A DNA stretch of 64,000 bases from DVEG01 sp964405435 (GTDB lineage: Bacteria > Cyanobacteriota > Cyanobacteriia > Cyanobacteriales > Oscillatoriaceae): NCBI GenBank assembly GCA_964405435.1, contig CAYOOD010000002.1, forward strand, positions 81,672 through 145,671, written 5' to 3'. The position numbers were made by a program, and so were the translations under genes. The notes beneath the pieces were generated by a model, which searched no databases, was not told the origin of the DNA, and saw only the letters and a program-made list of their open reading frames with translations. The number at the start of each line of letters is the position of its first letter. Within the stretch, counting starts at the first letter, position 1. Of the stretch, positions 53,594 through 63,442 are shown piece after piece.

Positions 53594-54949
53594 CTATTCC
53601 TTCGCTTTCGGTCGCATAACCACCGCGCCGAAAGCATCTGGGGACAGATATTGCCGTGCGGCTTTTCTCAAGTCGTCGGCGTCGAGGGCTTGAATCAGGG
53701 CGGGATAGTTGAGCGCTGGTGCCAAATCTCCCATCATTGATTGATAATAGCCGTACAATCCGGCGCGATCGCTCGGCGTTTCGTTGCCAAAAATAAACCG
53801 ATTCGCTACTTGGGTACTGACGCGGGCAATCTCTGACTCGCTCACCAATTCTTCTTGTAACCTGCGGACGTGCTCGGCGATCGCCTCTCGAGCTGAGAGC
53901 AAATTTTCTTCCGGCAGTTGCGCCGAAATATAAAACGTCCCTTGCAGCCGGTGCGTCATGTTACTTGCCGAAATCTGCGAAACCAATCCCCGATGTTCTC
54001 GCAAATCCTGAACCAGCCGCGACGTGCGCCCGTGTCCCAAAATTGATGCCAATACATCTAAGGCATAGGTTTCTCGCAGCCTCGCCATCCCCGGCACCCG
54101 CCACACCATCACCAAACGCGCCTGCTGCAAGGTTTCGTCTACATACTCCCGATAAACCATTTCTTTGAAAGGCGGTTCTTCTGCAAAATGGCTGATGTCT
54201 GGCTGGCTCCCGCCTCCCTTTGCGGCGATCGCCTGAATTTTTTCTGACTCCCGAGGGATCGCGGTTGACTTTTGATGCGATCGGGCTTCTGAAAATCCTT
54301 CCGCCACAATTTCAATTAATCTCTCTACTGGCAGGTTCCCCACCGCCACGGCTGTTATAGATTTAGGCTGATAATAGCGGGCGTGAAAATCTCGCATCTG
54401 TTGCGGCGTCAGTTGTTCAATGACTGAAGCGGGACCGAGTACCGGTCGTCGATAGGGCAGTACGTCAAACGCCGTCTCCATTGCTCGGTAATAAGTCCGG
54501 CGGCGGGGATTGTCTTCCGAACGGCGAATTTCTTCCAGAACCACTAAGCGCTCGCGCTCGAAAGCATCATCGGGAATGCAGGCATTGAGCGCCACATCGA
54601 TTTGCAGCGGTGCTAGGTGCGCAAAATCCCGGGGTGCGGCGGTGATGTAGTAGTGCGTGTAATCTTGGCTGGTTGCGGCATTGGTGACTGCGCCCTGCTC
54701 CTCAATCCGGCGCTCAAATTCACCGCTTTGCAGTTTCTCTGTTCCCTTAAAGACCATGTGTTCCAAAAAATGGGCCATGCCGTTAATGGCATCTGATTCG
54801 ACGGCTGAGCCGACGTTCACCCACAAACTCAGGTTAACAGCTTCAACGGGTATCTGTTCTGCTATAATTGTCAGCCCATTTGGCAGGTGATGAAGCGTGG
54901 GGGCGTTGAGACGAGGGGCAACAGAAAGCTCGAGTAGGCTTGAAGTCAT
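53594..54949 (-). CDS. M16-family zinc metallopeptidase
   Basis: 451 residues. The inverted zinc motif HFLEH (in MAHFLEHMVFKGTEKL, near residue 62) and the downstream Glu in ERLVVLEEIRRSEDNP mark the active member of the pitrilysin/processing-peptidase family. The C-terminal half (GMARLRETYALDVLASILGH, RTSRLVQDLREHRGL) is the usual second M16 domain. It is probably a soluble peptidase degrading small peptides or presequences. No partner M16 gene is adjacent. Confidence 0.9.
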   Translation of the reverse strand: MTSSLLELSVAPRLNAPTLHHLPNGLTIIAEQIPVEAVNLSLWVNVGSAVESDAINGMAHFLEHMVFKGTEKLQSGEFERRIEEQGAVTNAATSQDYTHYYITAAPRDFAHLAPLQIDVALNACIPDDAFERERLVVLEEIRRSEDNPRRRTYYRAMETAFDVLPYRRPVLGPASVIEQLTPQQMRDFHARYYQPKSITAVAVGNLPVERLIEIVAEGFSEARSHQKSTAIPRESEKIQAIAAKGGGSQPDISHFAEEPPFKEMVYREYVDETLQQARLVMVWRVPGMARLRETYALDVLASILGHGRTSRLVQDLREHRGLVSQISASNMTHRLQGTFYISAQLPEENLLSAREAIAEHVRRLQEELVSESEIARVSTQVANRFIFGNETPSDRAGLYGYYQSMMGDLAPALNYPALIQALDADDLRKAARQYLSPDAFGAVVMRPKAKE

Positions 54950-55395
54950 GTATGGATTTGGCGAGTGTGAGGTCTGAACTTTTCTGACTGAGTGATTCCT
55001 ACTCTCATCTTAATAATTATTTACTCGCGCTGTCTGCAAGCTGCATTACTTTTATGAACATTTGATGCGCTTTGCGCATACCACATCGCGCCCGTGAAGC
55101 GCAAGCGATCGAGGGTCGCTAATCCCAACAACCGCAATTTTACTGACAGGTGCGTGAAGCGTTTCGATCGGGCGGCGGCGCTAGAGAGAGCGATCGCGTG
55201 CTTCAAATCGCGCCAGCCCCCCCGATCGCCCATATTTGCACTTAACTTGCATGTTAGCTTGGTTCTGAAAGCTTTTATTTAACTGTACTGGTTCGCAAAA
55301 AATTCTTAAATATAAAATATAAATTCATCTCAGTCCCTTGATCCGGCAAAATTGTAAACGTATGATAAGGAATATTACAAAAGATTAAGAACGTC
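54950..55395. other. Divergent intergenic region, 446 bp
   Basis: It separates the M16 gene (minus) and the carotenoid gene (plus). It contains several HIP1-like sites and an AT-rich 100 bp before 55396. No coding or RNA feature is seen. Confidence 0.4.
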
Positions 55396-56910
55396 ATGTC
55401 AAGCAGTCGTGGCAGTCGGAACAAAGCCCGCGCAGTCGTCATCGGAGCCGGAATCGGCGGTCTGACAGCAGGGGCCTTGTTGGCCAAGCGGGGATACCGC
55501 GTGCTAGTCTTAGACCAAGCGATCGTGCCGGGAGGCTGTGCGTCCACCTTCAAACGCCGAGGTTTCACCTTTGACGTCGGTGCCACACAGGTTGCCGGTC
55601 TGGAACCGGGCGGCATTCACCACCGCATTTTCACAGAATTAGAAGTAGAACCCCCAGCCGCAACGCCCTGCGATCCAGCCTGTGCGGTATTTCTGCCGGG
55701 AGAAACCGCTCCGATTAACGTCTGGCGCGATCCGCAAAAGTGGAAAGCCGAGCGCGAGCGGCAGTTTCCCGGCAGCGAACCCCTCTGGCAGTTGTTCGCC
55801 ACCCTATTCCGCGCGAGCTGGGAATTTCAAGGGCGCGATCCCGTCTTGCCCCCCCGCAATCTCTGGGACTTGTGGCAGCTCACCAAAGCCGTGCGCCCCG
55901 ATACCTTGATTACCGTGCCCTTCACGTTGCTGACTGTCGGGGATGCCTTGCGCTTGTGCGGGCTGGGTGACAACCTGCGCCTGAGAACCTTTCTAGATTT
56001 GCAGTTGAAGCTCTATTCTCAAGTCGATGCCGAGGAGACAGCGCTCCTGTACGCGGCAACGGCGCTGGGCGTTTCCCAAGCGCCGCAGGGGCTCTATCAC
56101 CTCAAAGGCAGTATGCAGGTACTCAGCGATCGCCTCGTCGAAGCCCTGGAAAAACACGGCGGCAGTTTGCTCATGCGCCACACCGTCAAGCAAATCCGCG
56201 TTACAAACGGCAAAGCCACCGCCGTTGTTGTAGAAAATCAAAAAACCGGCGAAGTTTGGACGGAGGAAGCCGATCTCGTCGTTGCTAACGTGCCGGTGCA
56301 GAACTTAGTCAAGCTGTTGGGTGACAGAGCCCCCGCCGGCTACCGCTATCGCACCGACAAACTGCCGCCCGCATCCGGCGCTTTCGTCGTGTATTTAGGC
56401 GTAAAACAAGAAGCCATACCCCCTGAATGCCCTCCCCACCTCCAGTTTCTCTACGACTACGACGGAGAAATCGGCGAGAATAACTCCTTATTTGTCTCGG
56501 TGAGCCATCCGGGAGACGGACGAGCCCCAGAAGGAATGGCGACGATTACCGCCTCGTCGTTCACCGACACCCGGATTTGGTGGAATACAGCGGATTACGA
56601 AGCGCTCAAACAGCGCTATACAGAAGAAGCGATCGCCCGTCTGAGCCAATACTTCCACCTCACCCCCGACGCGATCGTTTACAAAGAAGCCGCCACCCCC
56701 CGCACCTTCGAGCGTTTCACCGGGCGCGATCGCGGCATCGTCGGCGGCATCGGACAGCGCGTGCCAACTTTTGGCCCCTTTGGCTTCGCCACTCGCACCC
56801 CAGTACCGCACCTGTGGCTCGTCGGCGACTCCACCCATCCCGGCGAAGGCACTGCCGGTGTCAGCTATTCCGCCCTCACCGCCGTGCGGCAAATTGAAGC
56901 CGGCGAATAA
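55396..56910 (+). CDS. crtD: CrtD-type carotenoid C-3',4' desaturase
   Basis: 504 residues. The N-terminal FAD motif is AVVIGAGIGGLTAGALLAKR with GG after VPGGCAST, and FDVGATQVAGLEPGGIHH is a stretch I associate with cyanobacterial CrtD rather than CrtH (carotene isomerase). The C-terminal LWLVGDSTHPGEGTAGVSYS is the second FAD site. It introduces a double bond in the myxol glycoside pathway. CrtH or another phytoene-desaturase relative is the main alternative. It is followed by a nested inverted repeat. Confidence 0.85.
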   Translation: MSSSRGSRNKARAVVIGAGIGGLTAGALLAKRGYRVLVLDQAIVPGGCASTFKRRGFTFDVGATQVAGLEPGGIHHRIFTELEVEPPAATPCDPACAVFLPGETAPINVWRDPQKWKAERERQFPGSEPLWQLFATLFRASWEFQGRDPVLPPRNLWDLWQLTKAVRPDTLITVPFTLLTVGDALRLCGLGDNLRLRTFLDLQLKLYSQVDAEETALLYAATALGVSQAPQGLYHLKGSMQVLSDRLVEALEKHGGSLLMRHTVKQIRVTNGKATAVVVENQKTGEVWTEEADLVVANVPVQNLVKLLGDRAPAGYRYRTDKLPPASGAFVVYLGVKQEAIPPECPPHLQFLYDYDGEIGENNSLFVSVSHPGDGRAPEGMATITASSFTDTRIWWNTADYEALKQRYTEEAIARLSQYFHLTPDAIVYKEAATPRTFERFTGRDRGIVGGIGQRVPTFGPFGFATRTPVPHLWLVGDSTHPGEGTAGVSYSALTAVRQIEAGE

Positions 56911-56912
56911 TA

Positions 56913-56977
56913 CTTGCTGGCACGCCGTGCAAATAAATAGAATAAAGGTTGCACGGCTGCTTCACCAAGCCAGCAAG
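56913..56977. repeat. Nested inverted repeat after crtD
   Basis: The outer arms are CTTGCTGGC (56913) and GCCAGCAAG (56977); the inner arms are GCCGTGCAA and TTGCACGGC (56924-56957). Both pairs are perfect 9-mers. There is no T-tract, so it may be a structured 3' end or a small repeat element. Confidence 0.6.
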
Positions 56978-57076
56978 TTTCAGGGAGTTTGCATTTCACG
57001 GTTTGGGAACAACTGGCAAAATAAAGGCAGGGACAATTGGCTGCGTGCCATTTCAGCGATCGAGGAGCCTTAACGA

Positions 57077-60000
57077 GTGGACTATCAAAAATTTCTAGAA
57101 CAATTGCCGCAGTTGTACGAAACCTGGGGAACACCAGGAGTAACGCCAAAATCAAAAGAATTTCAGGAAGTGCTCGGTGCCGTACAAAGCACGAGCACGG
57201 AAAAGATCGTGCAGGTACTCTCCCTAGCAGTCTCCTGCATGGAAGCCGGAGAAGTCTACTGCGAAATCGGCTGCTGGCAAGGAGCGAGTTTAATCGCTGC
57301 CCTGCGAGACAACCCCGATAAAATGGCTTATGCTGTCGATAACTTCTCAGAATTTGACACTTGGGGAGACAGCTTAGAAAAATTAACGGAAAATCTGGCC
57401 AAATTTAACGTCGAAGAACAAGTTTACTTGTGCCAGCAAGATTTTGAAGAATTTTTTGCGGAACTAAAAGAACTAGAAAGCAGCGATAAAATCGGGGTGT
57501 ACTATTACGACGGAGCCCACGACTACCGCTCGCAATTAATGGGAATGTTGCTAGTCAAGCCCTTCCTAGCCGACAGAGCCTTAATTCTAACAAGCTTTGG
57601 GGAGTGGGCAGCCGTGCGACAGGCAACTTGGGACTTTCTAGCCGTCAGCCCAGAAGCGAAATTAGTGGCAGAAATTCCCGACATGCTAGTTATCGAGTGG
57701 GGGGGAGACACGCACAGCCAAGGAGTGGCGGAAGAAAGAGAGCGCCAGCAAGAATTAATAGAAGCAATTGCCGAGCTGTCAGCACGGGAGAGGCAAGAAA
57801 AAGTAGAAAGCCTTTATCAGGAAGCAGTTTCCCTAGACGTATCGGAAAACCTAGCCGCCTCGATAGCAGCCGGGATGACGTACAGCCCAGAATTCCTGTC
57901 GCAGGTGAGGAAAGACTTGCAAAAGGCAGAAGAAAAATATCGAGAAGTGTTGCAGTGGGAAAAGAGGCACTCGTCGGCTTGGCTGCGATTGGCCAAGCTA
58001 TATTATGTGCTGGAGCGGTATCCAGAGGCGCTGGAGATACTGCTAAAATCCCTAGAGATTGTGCCCGCCGGAGCCCAGCAGCATTATAGTTTGGGATTAG
58101 TGCTGGAGAAATTGGGAGAAATTCCGCAAGCGATGCGGGCTTATCAAGAAGCGATCGCCCTAGACTCTTCTTTGAGTGAGGCTTACAATAATTTAGGAAA
58201 TCTCCTGCTGTCTGTCGGAGAACTGGAGCAGGCAGAAGCCGTTTATCGCGCCTGTATAGCGGCTAATCCAGAGCAGTATGGCAGTTATCTGAACTGGGGA
58301 AATCTTTTGATGGAGAAAGGAGCTATCAATGAGGCGATCTCCGCCTACGAAACCGCCCTCAAATTTAGCCCGAATAACCCCGATATCCTTTACAACCTAG
58401 GTGTCGCGCGAGAATCTAATAATAATCCATCGCAAGCCTATCTCTGTTTTGGAAATGCTTTTTATTTTCGAGGCGAGTATGAAAAAGCCATTAAGGAATA
58501 CGAAAACTTTCTAGAAACTGAAACAGGAGATGTAGAATTTTACCTGGGTTTGGCTTACTGTTATATTTGCCTGAACCGAGAGGAAGAAGCTATAAAAGTT
58601 TATCGAGAGGCGATCAGAATCTATCCCACATCAGCCATAATATACAATCGCTTAGGGTTCGTCTTGCAAGAATTAGGGCAAGTTCGAGAGGCGATTCAGG
58701 TAGCCAGCGATGCTTGCCTGTTGATACCGGACGACCTCTCATTAAAGTTTGCTAAGTACCTGACCCTTCCAGCTTTGTACGAAAGTCCCGAAGAAATTGA
58801 TTTTTATCGGCGGCGTTTTTCCCAAGGGCTAGAGGCAATCATTCAGCAAACCACCCTAGACACTCCCGAAGCCAGGAAAAATGCCTTGATAGGAATAAGC
58901 CGCCATACAAATTTCTATCTTCAGTATCAAGGCTGTAATGATTTAGAGTTGCAGAAACAGTACGGGCAATTCGTTCATCAGATTATGGCGGCGAACTATC
59001 CTGAATGGGTAGAAGCGCGATCGCGACCGCCCCTCAACCCTGATAAAAAAATACGAGTTGGCTATATTTCCGACTGCATGAGGAGCCATACAGTAGCTAG
59101 GCTTTCTCTGGGTTGGCTGCGGAGTTGCGACAGGCAAAAATTTGAAATTTACTCGTATTATACCAGTCGCAGACAGCCCGATCAATTTACTCAAGAATTC
59201 CATCAATATAGCGATAAATTTTACCAAACTGACGAGCTGGAAAAAATTTGCCAGCAAGTCTCGATCGATCGCCTGCACGTCTTGGTATTTTTAGACCTCG
59301 GCATGAATCCGCTAATGACACAAATTGCAGCGCTGCGTCTGGCTCCAGTTCAATGTACGACTTGGTGCCATCCAATCACATCAGGGTTGCCGACTGTCGA
59401 TTATTTTCTCTCCAGCGATTTAATGGAGCCCGAAAACGCGCAAGAACACTACTCCGAGCAATTGGTGCGCTTGCCGAATATTGGGATCTCCTATCCCAAA
59501 CCGGCGATCGAGAAATCTGCGAAAACTCGTTCGGATTTTCAGATCCGGGAGGATGCCATTGTGTATTTATCCTGTCAAGCTCCCTACAAGTATCTGCCGC
59601 AGCATGACTATATTTTTGCTGAAATTGCGCTGCGGGTTCCTCAAGCTCAATTTGTCCACCTAGCGCGCCCGACTGAAATTACAAAGCAACTCGTGCAGCG
59701 CTGGCAGCGGGCTTTTGCCAAAGTCGGGCTGAATAGTGAGGATTATTGGGTAATTCTGCCCTATCAAACTCAGAAAATATATTGGGATGTAAATTTACAA
59801 TCGGATATCTTTCTCGATACAATTGGCTGGTCGGGGGGACACACGACGTTAGAAGCGATCGCCTGCAATCTCCCGATTGTCACCTGTCCGGGAGAGTTCA
59901 TGCGCGGGAGACACTCCTACGGAATTTTGCAAATGCTAGGCGTAACCGAAACAATTGCGGAAAATGAAGCAGAATATATAGAAATAGCGGTCAGATTGGG

Positions 60001-60169
60001 CCGAGATATAAAGTGGCGAAAAAGCCTCGTACAGCGAATGAAAAAGCGCCATTTTTCTCTCTACGACGACCGGATTTGTGTCAAAGAAATGGAGAGTTTT
60101 TATCAGCGCGTTGTGGAGGAAAAATACAAGCCAGTTTCAGGAGTTGCTCCTCTGACGTTACGCAAATAA
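57077..60169 (+). CDS. Methyltransferase-TPR-SPINDLY fusion protein
   Basis: 1030 residues in three parts. Residues about 1-215 are a class I methyltransferase-like domain (VYCEIGCWQGASLIAAL near 59, VDNFSEFDTWG, YYYDGAHDYRSQLMGML near 141). Residues about 284-551 are TPR units. Residues about 655-1010 are the SPINDLY/OGT-like catalytic region (IRVGYISDCMRSHTVARLSL near 658, DTIGWSGGHTTLEAIA near 913). The start is GTG at 57077 with GAGGAG nine bases upstream. A protein that can both modify and glycosylate is implied; the acceptor is unknown. It is the fourth SPINDLY-family protein in this window. Confidence 0.85.
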   Translation: MDYQKFLEQLPQLYETWGTPGVTPKSKEFQEVLGAVQSTSTEKIVQVLSLAVSCMEAGEVYCEIGCWQGASLIAALRDNPDKMAYAVDNFSEFDTWGDSLEKLTENLAKFNVEEQVYLCQQDFEEFFAELKELESSDKIGVYYYDGAHDYRSQLMGMLLVKPFLADRALILTSFGEWAAVRQATWDFLAVSPEAKLVAEIPDMLVIEWGGDTHSQGVAEERERQQELIEAIAELSARERQEKVESLYQEAVSLDVSENLAASIAAGMTYSPEFLSQVRKDLQKAEEKYREVLQWEKRHSSAWLRLAKLYYVLERYPEALEILLKSLEIVPAGAQQHYSLGLVLEKLGEIPQAMRAYQEAIALDSSLSEAYNNLGNLLLSVGELEQAEAVYRACIAANPEQYGSYLNWGNLLMEKGAINEAISAYETALKFSPNNPDILYNLGVARESNNNPSQAYLCFGNAFYFRGEYEKAIKEYENFLETETGDVEFYLGLAYCYICLNREEEAIKVYREAIRIYPTSAIIYNRLGFVLQELGQVREAIQVASDACLLIPDDLSLKFAKYLTLPALYESPEEIDFYRRRFSQGLEAIIQQTTLDTPEARKNALIGISRHTNFYLQYQGCNDLELQKQYGQFVHQIMAANYPEWVEARSRPPLNPDKKIRVGYISDCMRSHTVARLSLGWLRSCDRQKFEIYSYYTSRRQPDQFTQEFHQYSDKFYQTDELEKICQQVSIDRLHVLVFLDLGMNPLMTQIAALRLAPVQCTTWCHPITSGLPTVDYFLSSDLMEPENAQEHYSEQLVRLPNIGISYPKPAIEKSAKTRSDFQIREDAIVYLSCQAPYKYLPQHDYIFAEIALRVPQAQFVHLARPTEITKQLVQRWQRAFAKVGLNSEDYWVILPYQTQKIYWDVNLQSDIFLDTIGWSGGHTTLEAIACNLPIVTCPGEFMRGRHSYGILQMLGVTETIAENEAEYIEIAVRLGRDIKWRKSLVQRMKKRHFSLYDDRICVKEMESFYQRVVEEKYKPVSGVAPLTLRK

Positions 60170-60227
60170 ATTAGACGAAATCCCTGTTAAGATTGAGGTT
60201 AGCAAAAGAATTCTCTCTGAAAAAACT

Positions 60228-61016
60228 ATGCTCAGAATTGGCACAGCAATTCTCATGTCAGGATTGGCCCAAAGTCCCCTGATTTTGGCCTTACAGCCCA
60301 CTCAGCCAGTTTCTCTCCCGCACCCGCCCGCAACGAGAGAATTAATCGCTCAGAAATCGTCCGATCTGCCGCCATTAATAAAAGGGCGGCTGCAAATGCA
60401 GGCGCGAGAATACGAACTCATTTTGCAAAACTTTCCAGAAGATCGGGCAGCGCTGCGGGGACTGGCGCTCGTGCTGCTGCAACTTGGAGACGAGAAAGGA
60501 GCGATCGCTCCTTTAGAAAAACTGCTACAAATCAATCCCTCTGAAACGTATTACGCCCTTTTGCTCGCCGACACCCAGGAGAAAATCGGCGATCGCCAGG
60601 GAGCGGTTTTAAGTTATCGCCGCATTCTCGACATGCAACCGGGGCATCTCGTCGCCTTGCAAAGGCTAGTCAGCCTGCTCGTGCAGGGCAATCGCCCGGA
60701 AATCGCCATTGAATTGCTCAAAGACACCCTGAAAACCGCGCGAGATGCCAATCGGATTCAGCCCAACCGCATCGACGTCCTAGCCGTGCAAGTAATTTTG
60801 GGACAAGTTTACGCCCAGCAGAAGCGCTACGAAGAAGCGATCGCCGTTTACGAACAAGCGATCGCGTACAATCCCGCTGACTTCCGACCTGTCTTTGGCA
60901 AGGCGATCGTTCTCAAAACTCTGGGCAGAAACCGCGAAGCCCAACTTCTCTTTCAAACAGCCTTTGAACTCGCTCCAGCCCAGTACAAACCCCAAATCGC
61001 CCGAGAAGCCCTATAA
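60228..61016 (+). CDS. TPR protein with signal-like N-terminus
   Basis: 262 residues. A hydrophobic N-terminus (IGTAILMSGLAQSPLILAL) is probably a signal or anchor. About five TPR units (residues 55-255) follow, of the kind EDRAALRGLALVLLQLGDEK and RYEEAIAVYEQAIAYNP. It lies 59 bp after the fusion gene and may be cotranscribed. It is an interaction protein without a recognisable partner. Confidence 0.75.
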   Translation: MLRIGTAILMSGLAQSPLILALQPTQPVSLPHPPATRELIAQKSSDLPPLIKGRLQMQAREYELILQNFPEDRAALRGLALVLLQLGDEKGAIAPLEKLLQINPSETYYALLLADTQEKIGDRQGAVLSYRRILDMQPGHLVALQRLVSLLVQGNRPEIAIELLKDTLKTARDANRIQPNRIDVLAVQVILGQVYAQQKRYEEAIAVYEQAIAYNPADFRPVFGKAIVLKTLGRNREAQLLFQTAFELAPAQYKPQIAREAL

Positions 61017-61454
61017 TTTTGCACTTTAGATTTTAGCTTGGGGGCTACTTTTTCACCTGAAGATATGCGACACTTTCTCGCAGGCAACCGCTCCAGCCAA
61101 GTCTCGCACGTTAACCGCAATAACAGAGTAAAAAAATGGCTTTTTTGGGATTTTACATCAGTTTTTTGAGATAGAACTACCGCCAGACCGTGGAATTCAG
61201 AACTATACTGAGAGCCCCAACGGCTTTTTCCCGCTTCAGAAAGCGGCTGCGTACTTTTCCTTGGTTGTAAGAAACTAGAAAAATAACTCTAAATCCGTTT
61301 AATTACTTTAATTAAAATGAACCTTTACAGGGATTAACAAAGGTTTTTTCAAAAAGTATATAAACGGAGTCTTGGTTGGAACCAGGAGATTGTCAAATGG
61401 GCTGGAATTATTAAGGGCCCAAAGGAACTACCGGACATCGCTGGCAAGTGGCCG
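61017..61454. other. Intergenic stretch, 438 bp
   Basis: A CCGCTT-CAGA-AAGCGG hairpin at 61231-61246, with a weak T-run further on, may end the TPR transcript. The remainder is AT-rich with no gene seen. Confidence 0.35.
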
Positions 61455-61607
61455 CTAGTCTCGATAGAGGCTGTCATCAACGGAAGCCTTTTCGTCAAGG
61501 TTAATATAGTCGCAGGAATCGCCGGCAGAACGCCCTAGCGGAAGCAAGGGAACTTTACCCTTAGCAGGCTCCAGTCGTTCTTGCACGCCTTGCTGGTTTT
61601 GCTTCAC
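61455..61607 (-). CDS. Possible small conserved-looking protein
   Basis: 50 codons from the GTG at 61607: KQNQQGVQERLEPAKGKVPL, then LPLGRSAGDSCDYINLDEKA and a short acidic end. The composition is even and protein-like, unlike random frames nearby. A longer frame to a TTG at 61649 would overlap the FHA gene start in antisense. No ribosome site is obvious. I do not recognise the family. Confidence 0.35.
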   Translation of the reverse strand: MKQNQQGVQERLEPAKGKVPLLPLGRSAGDSCDYINLDEKASVDDSLYRD

Positions 61608-61622
61608 ACAGGAATGGGAGTC

Positions 61623-63317
61623 ATGGCTGAACTCAAACTGCGCGTACAAATTGAGGGAAATATTGAAAAAACGGTGATCGTGGAGAGGGATGAATTCAAA
61701 ATGGGGCGATCGCCGGAGTGCGATTTACACCTGCCTTATGGATCGATTTCCAGAACACACGCCCGCTTTGTCAAAACCCCATCAGGGGGATGGACTGTTG
61801 AAGATATGGGGAGCAAAAACGGTACGCTCTTGAACGAAAGCTTTGTCGCCTCCCCTCAAAAAGTGAATCACGGAGATGTGGTTCGGCTGGGAAATGTTTC
61901 TATAAATGTTCTTTTCACGGATCGCCCGCAAACCAAGCCCCCCATCTCCGCGCGCCCGCAAATCAAGCCCCCTCTGGATTACAGCCCTCAACCGACGACA
62001 ACCCCACAACCCACAGCGACGCCCCATGCGACGACCCTCGGTCCCGGAATGACCATCTTGCGCAATGCCAAAGACTTGCAACAGCGGTGGATACAAGCCG
62101 ACGCGCCGGGAGACGTTCTCAGCAACAAAGAAAAAGCGATCGCCCGACTCAAAGACTTAGTAGATATCGCCAAAGGGCTTAATTCTGCTGAATCCATAGA
62201 AGCAATTTTCTCGCAAGTGCAAAAAGTCGTTTTCCGCGAAATCAAAAGCGTCGATCGCTTGGCTTTATTAATCGATGTCAGCGGAACAGGAAAACTCGAA
62301 TTGCTGAATTCAGCCGCGAGAGATATAACGGAGCAACAGCATTTAGCAGCGCATGGAAATTGGATCAGCCGCACCATCTGTCAAAAAGTCTTCTCAGAAA
62401 AAGTAGCCATCCACACTGCAGACGCCCAGAGCGACGAGCGGTTTGACGGCGAACAAAGCATTCTATTCAAAGGCATTCGCAGCGCAATGGCGGTTCCCCT
62501 CTGGGATGAAAATAAAGTCGTCGGCGTTCTTTATGCTGACGCCCATCTGGGGCGCAGGGATTGGGCTCACGAAGGAGAGGAAGACCTCAGCTTTTTTTCA
62601 GCCCTAGCAAATCTGGTCGCTTCTAGCGTGCAGCGATGGCTGCTCACCCGCAAACTCAGAAGCGAAGAAACCATTCGGCAACAACTCGAGCGCTATCACT
62701 CTCCCGCCGTCGTACAGCAGTTAATAGCAGCCGGAACCCTGCAAGGCGGCAGATTACCTCCTACTGAGGAGGATATTAGCATATTATTTGCAGATATCGT
62801 AGGTTTTACAGCTCTTTCGGAACGGCTCAGCCCTGCGCAGGTTGCTAATTTGCTCAATGATTTTTTCGAGGAAATGTTGAAAGAAGTTTTTGCTTTTGGC
62901 GGAACTCTAGATAAATTTATTGGGGATTGTATTATGGCATTTTTTGGCGCTCCTGAACGCCAAATCGATCATGCCGAGCGCGCCGTAGCAGCAGCCAAAG
63001 GAATGCTCGATCGCCTGGAAAGACTCAACGCCGAGGGCATCTTGAGCGAACCGCTGCAATTGCGGATTGCTATCAACAGCGGCAAAGTCGTGGTTGGCGA
63101 TGTCGGCAGCTCTCAACGGGTGGATTATACCGTTCTAGGTGCAACGGTCAATCTCGCTTCCCGTATGGAAGGGATTTGCCCACCCGGCGAATGCGTCCTC
63201 AGCGAAACCACCTATGCTTTGCTAAAATCACCTGCTGGCTTTGAAGTCATGGGAGAGTACCGTTTTAAAGGCATAGACAGACCGGTGTTAATATACCAGA
63301 CAAAGCGCCACTTGTGA
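61623..63317 (+). CDS. FHA-GAF-class III adenylate/guanylate cyclase
   Basis: 564 residues from the ATG at 61623 (MAELKLRVQIEGN). An FHA domain spans residues about 3-95 (FKMGRSPECDLHL, ISRTHARF, SKNGTLLN), then a Pro/Thr linker, a GAF domain at about 185-345 (VDRLALLIDVSGTGKLELL, IRSAMAVPLWDENKVVGVLY) and a cyclase domain at about 375-560. The cyclase has both metal sites (ISILFADIVGF and IGDCIMAF), Lys in LDKFIGD and DYTVLGATVNLASR with the transition-state Asn/Arg, which favours cAMP synthesis. The FHA part should bind phosphothreonine, linking kinase signals to cAMP. Confidence 0.92.
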   Translation: MAELKLRVQIEGNIEKTVIVERDEFKMGRSPECDLHLPYGSISRTHARFVKTPSGGWTVEDMGSKNGTLLNESFVASPQKVNHGDVVRLGNVSINVLFTDRPQTKPPISARPQIKPPLDYSPQPTTTPQPTATPHATTLGPGMTILRNAKDLQQRWIQADAPGDVLSNKEKAIARLKDLVDIAKGLNSAESIEAIFSQVQKVVFREIKSVDRLALLIDVSGTGKLELLNSAARDITEQQHLAAHGNWISRTICQKVFSEKVAIHTADAQSDERFDGEQSILFKGIRSAMAVPLWDENKVVGVLYADAHLGRRDWAHEGEEDLSFFSALANLVASSVQRWLLTRKLRSEETIRQQLERYHSPAVVQQLIAAGTLQGGRLPPTEEDISILFADIVGFTALSERLSPAQVANLLNDFFEEMLKEVFAFGGTLDKFIGDCIMAFFGAPERQIDHAERAVAAAKGMLDRLERLNAEGILSEPLQLRIAINSGKVVVGDVGSSQRVDYTVLGATVNLASRMEGICPPGECVLSETTYALLKSPAGFEVMGEYRFKGIDRPVLIYQTKRHL

Positions 63318-63442
63318 AATTTTTCTAAATGTCAAAACGGCACTGCTATAGTTCGGCAACAATATAAAAACCAACAATTTCTATGGCAGCGCCCGCACCA
63401 GATAGCAGAAATTGTTCAAGTATAACGGGACTTAAACAAAAA

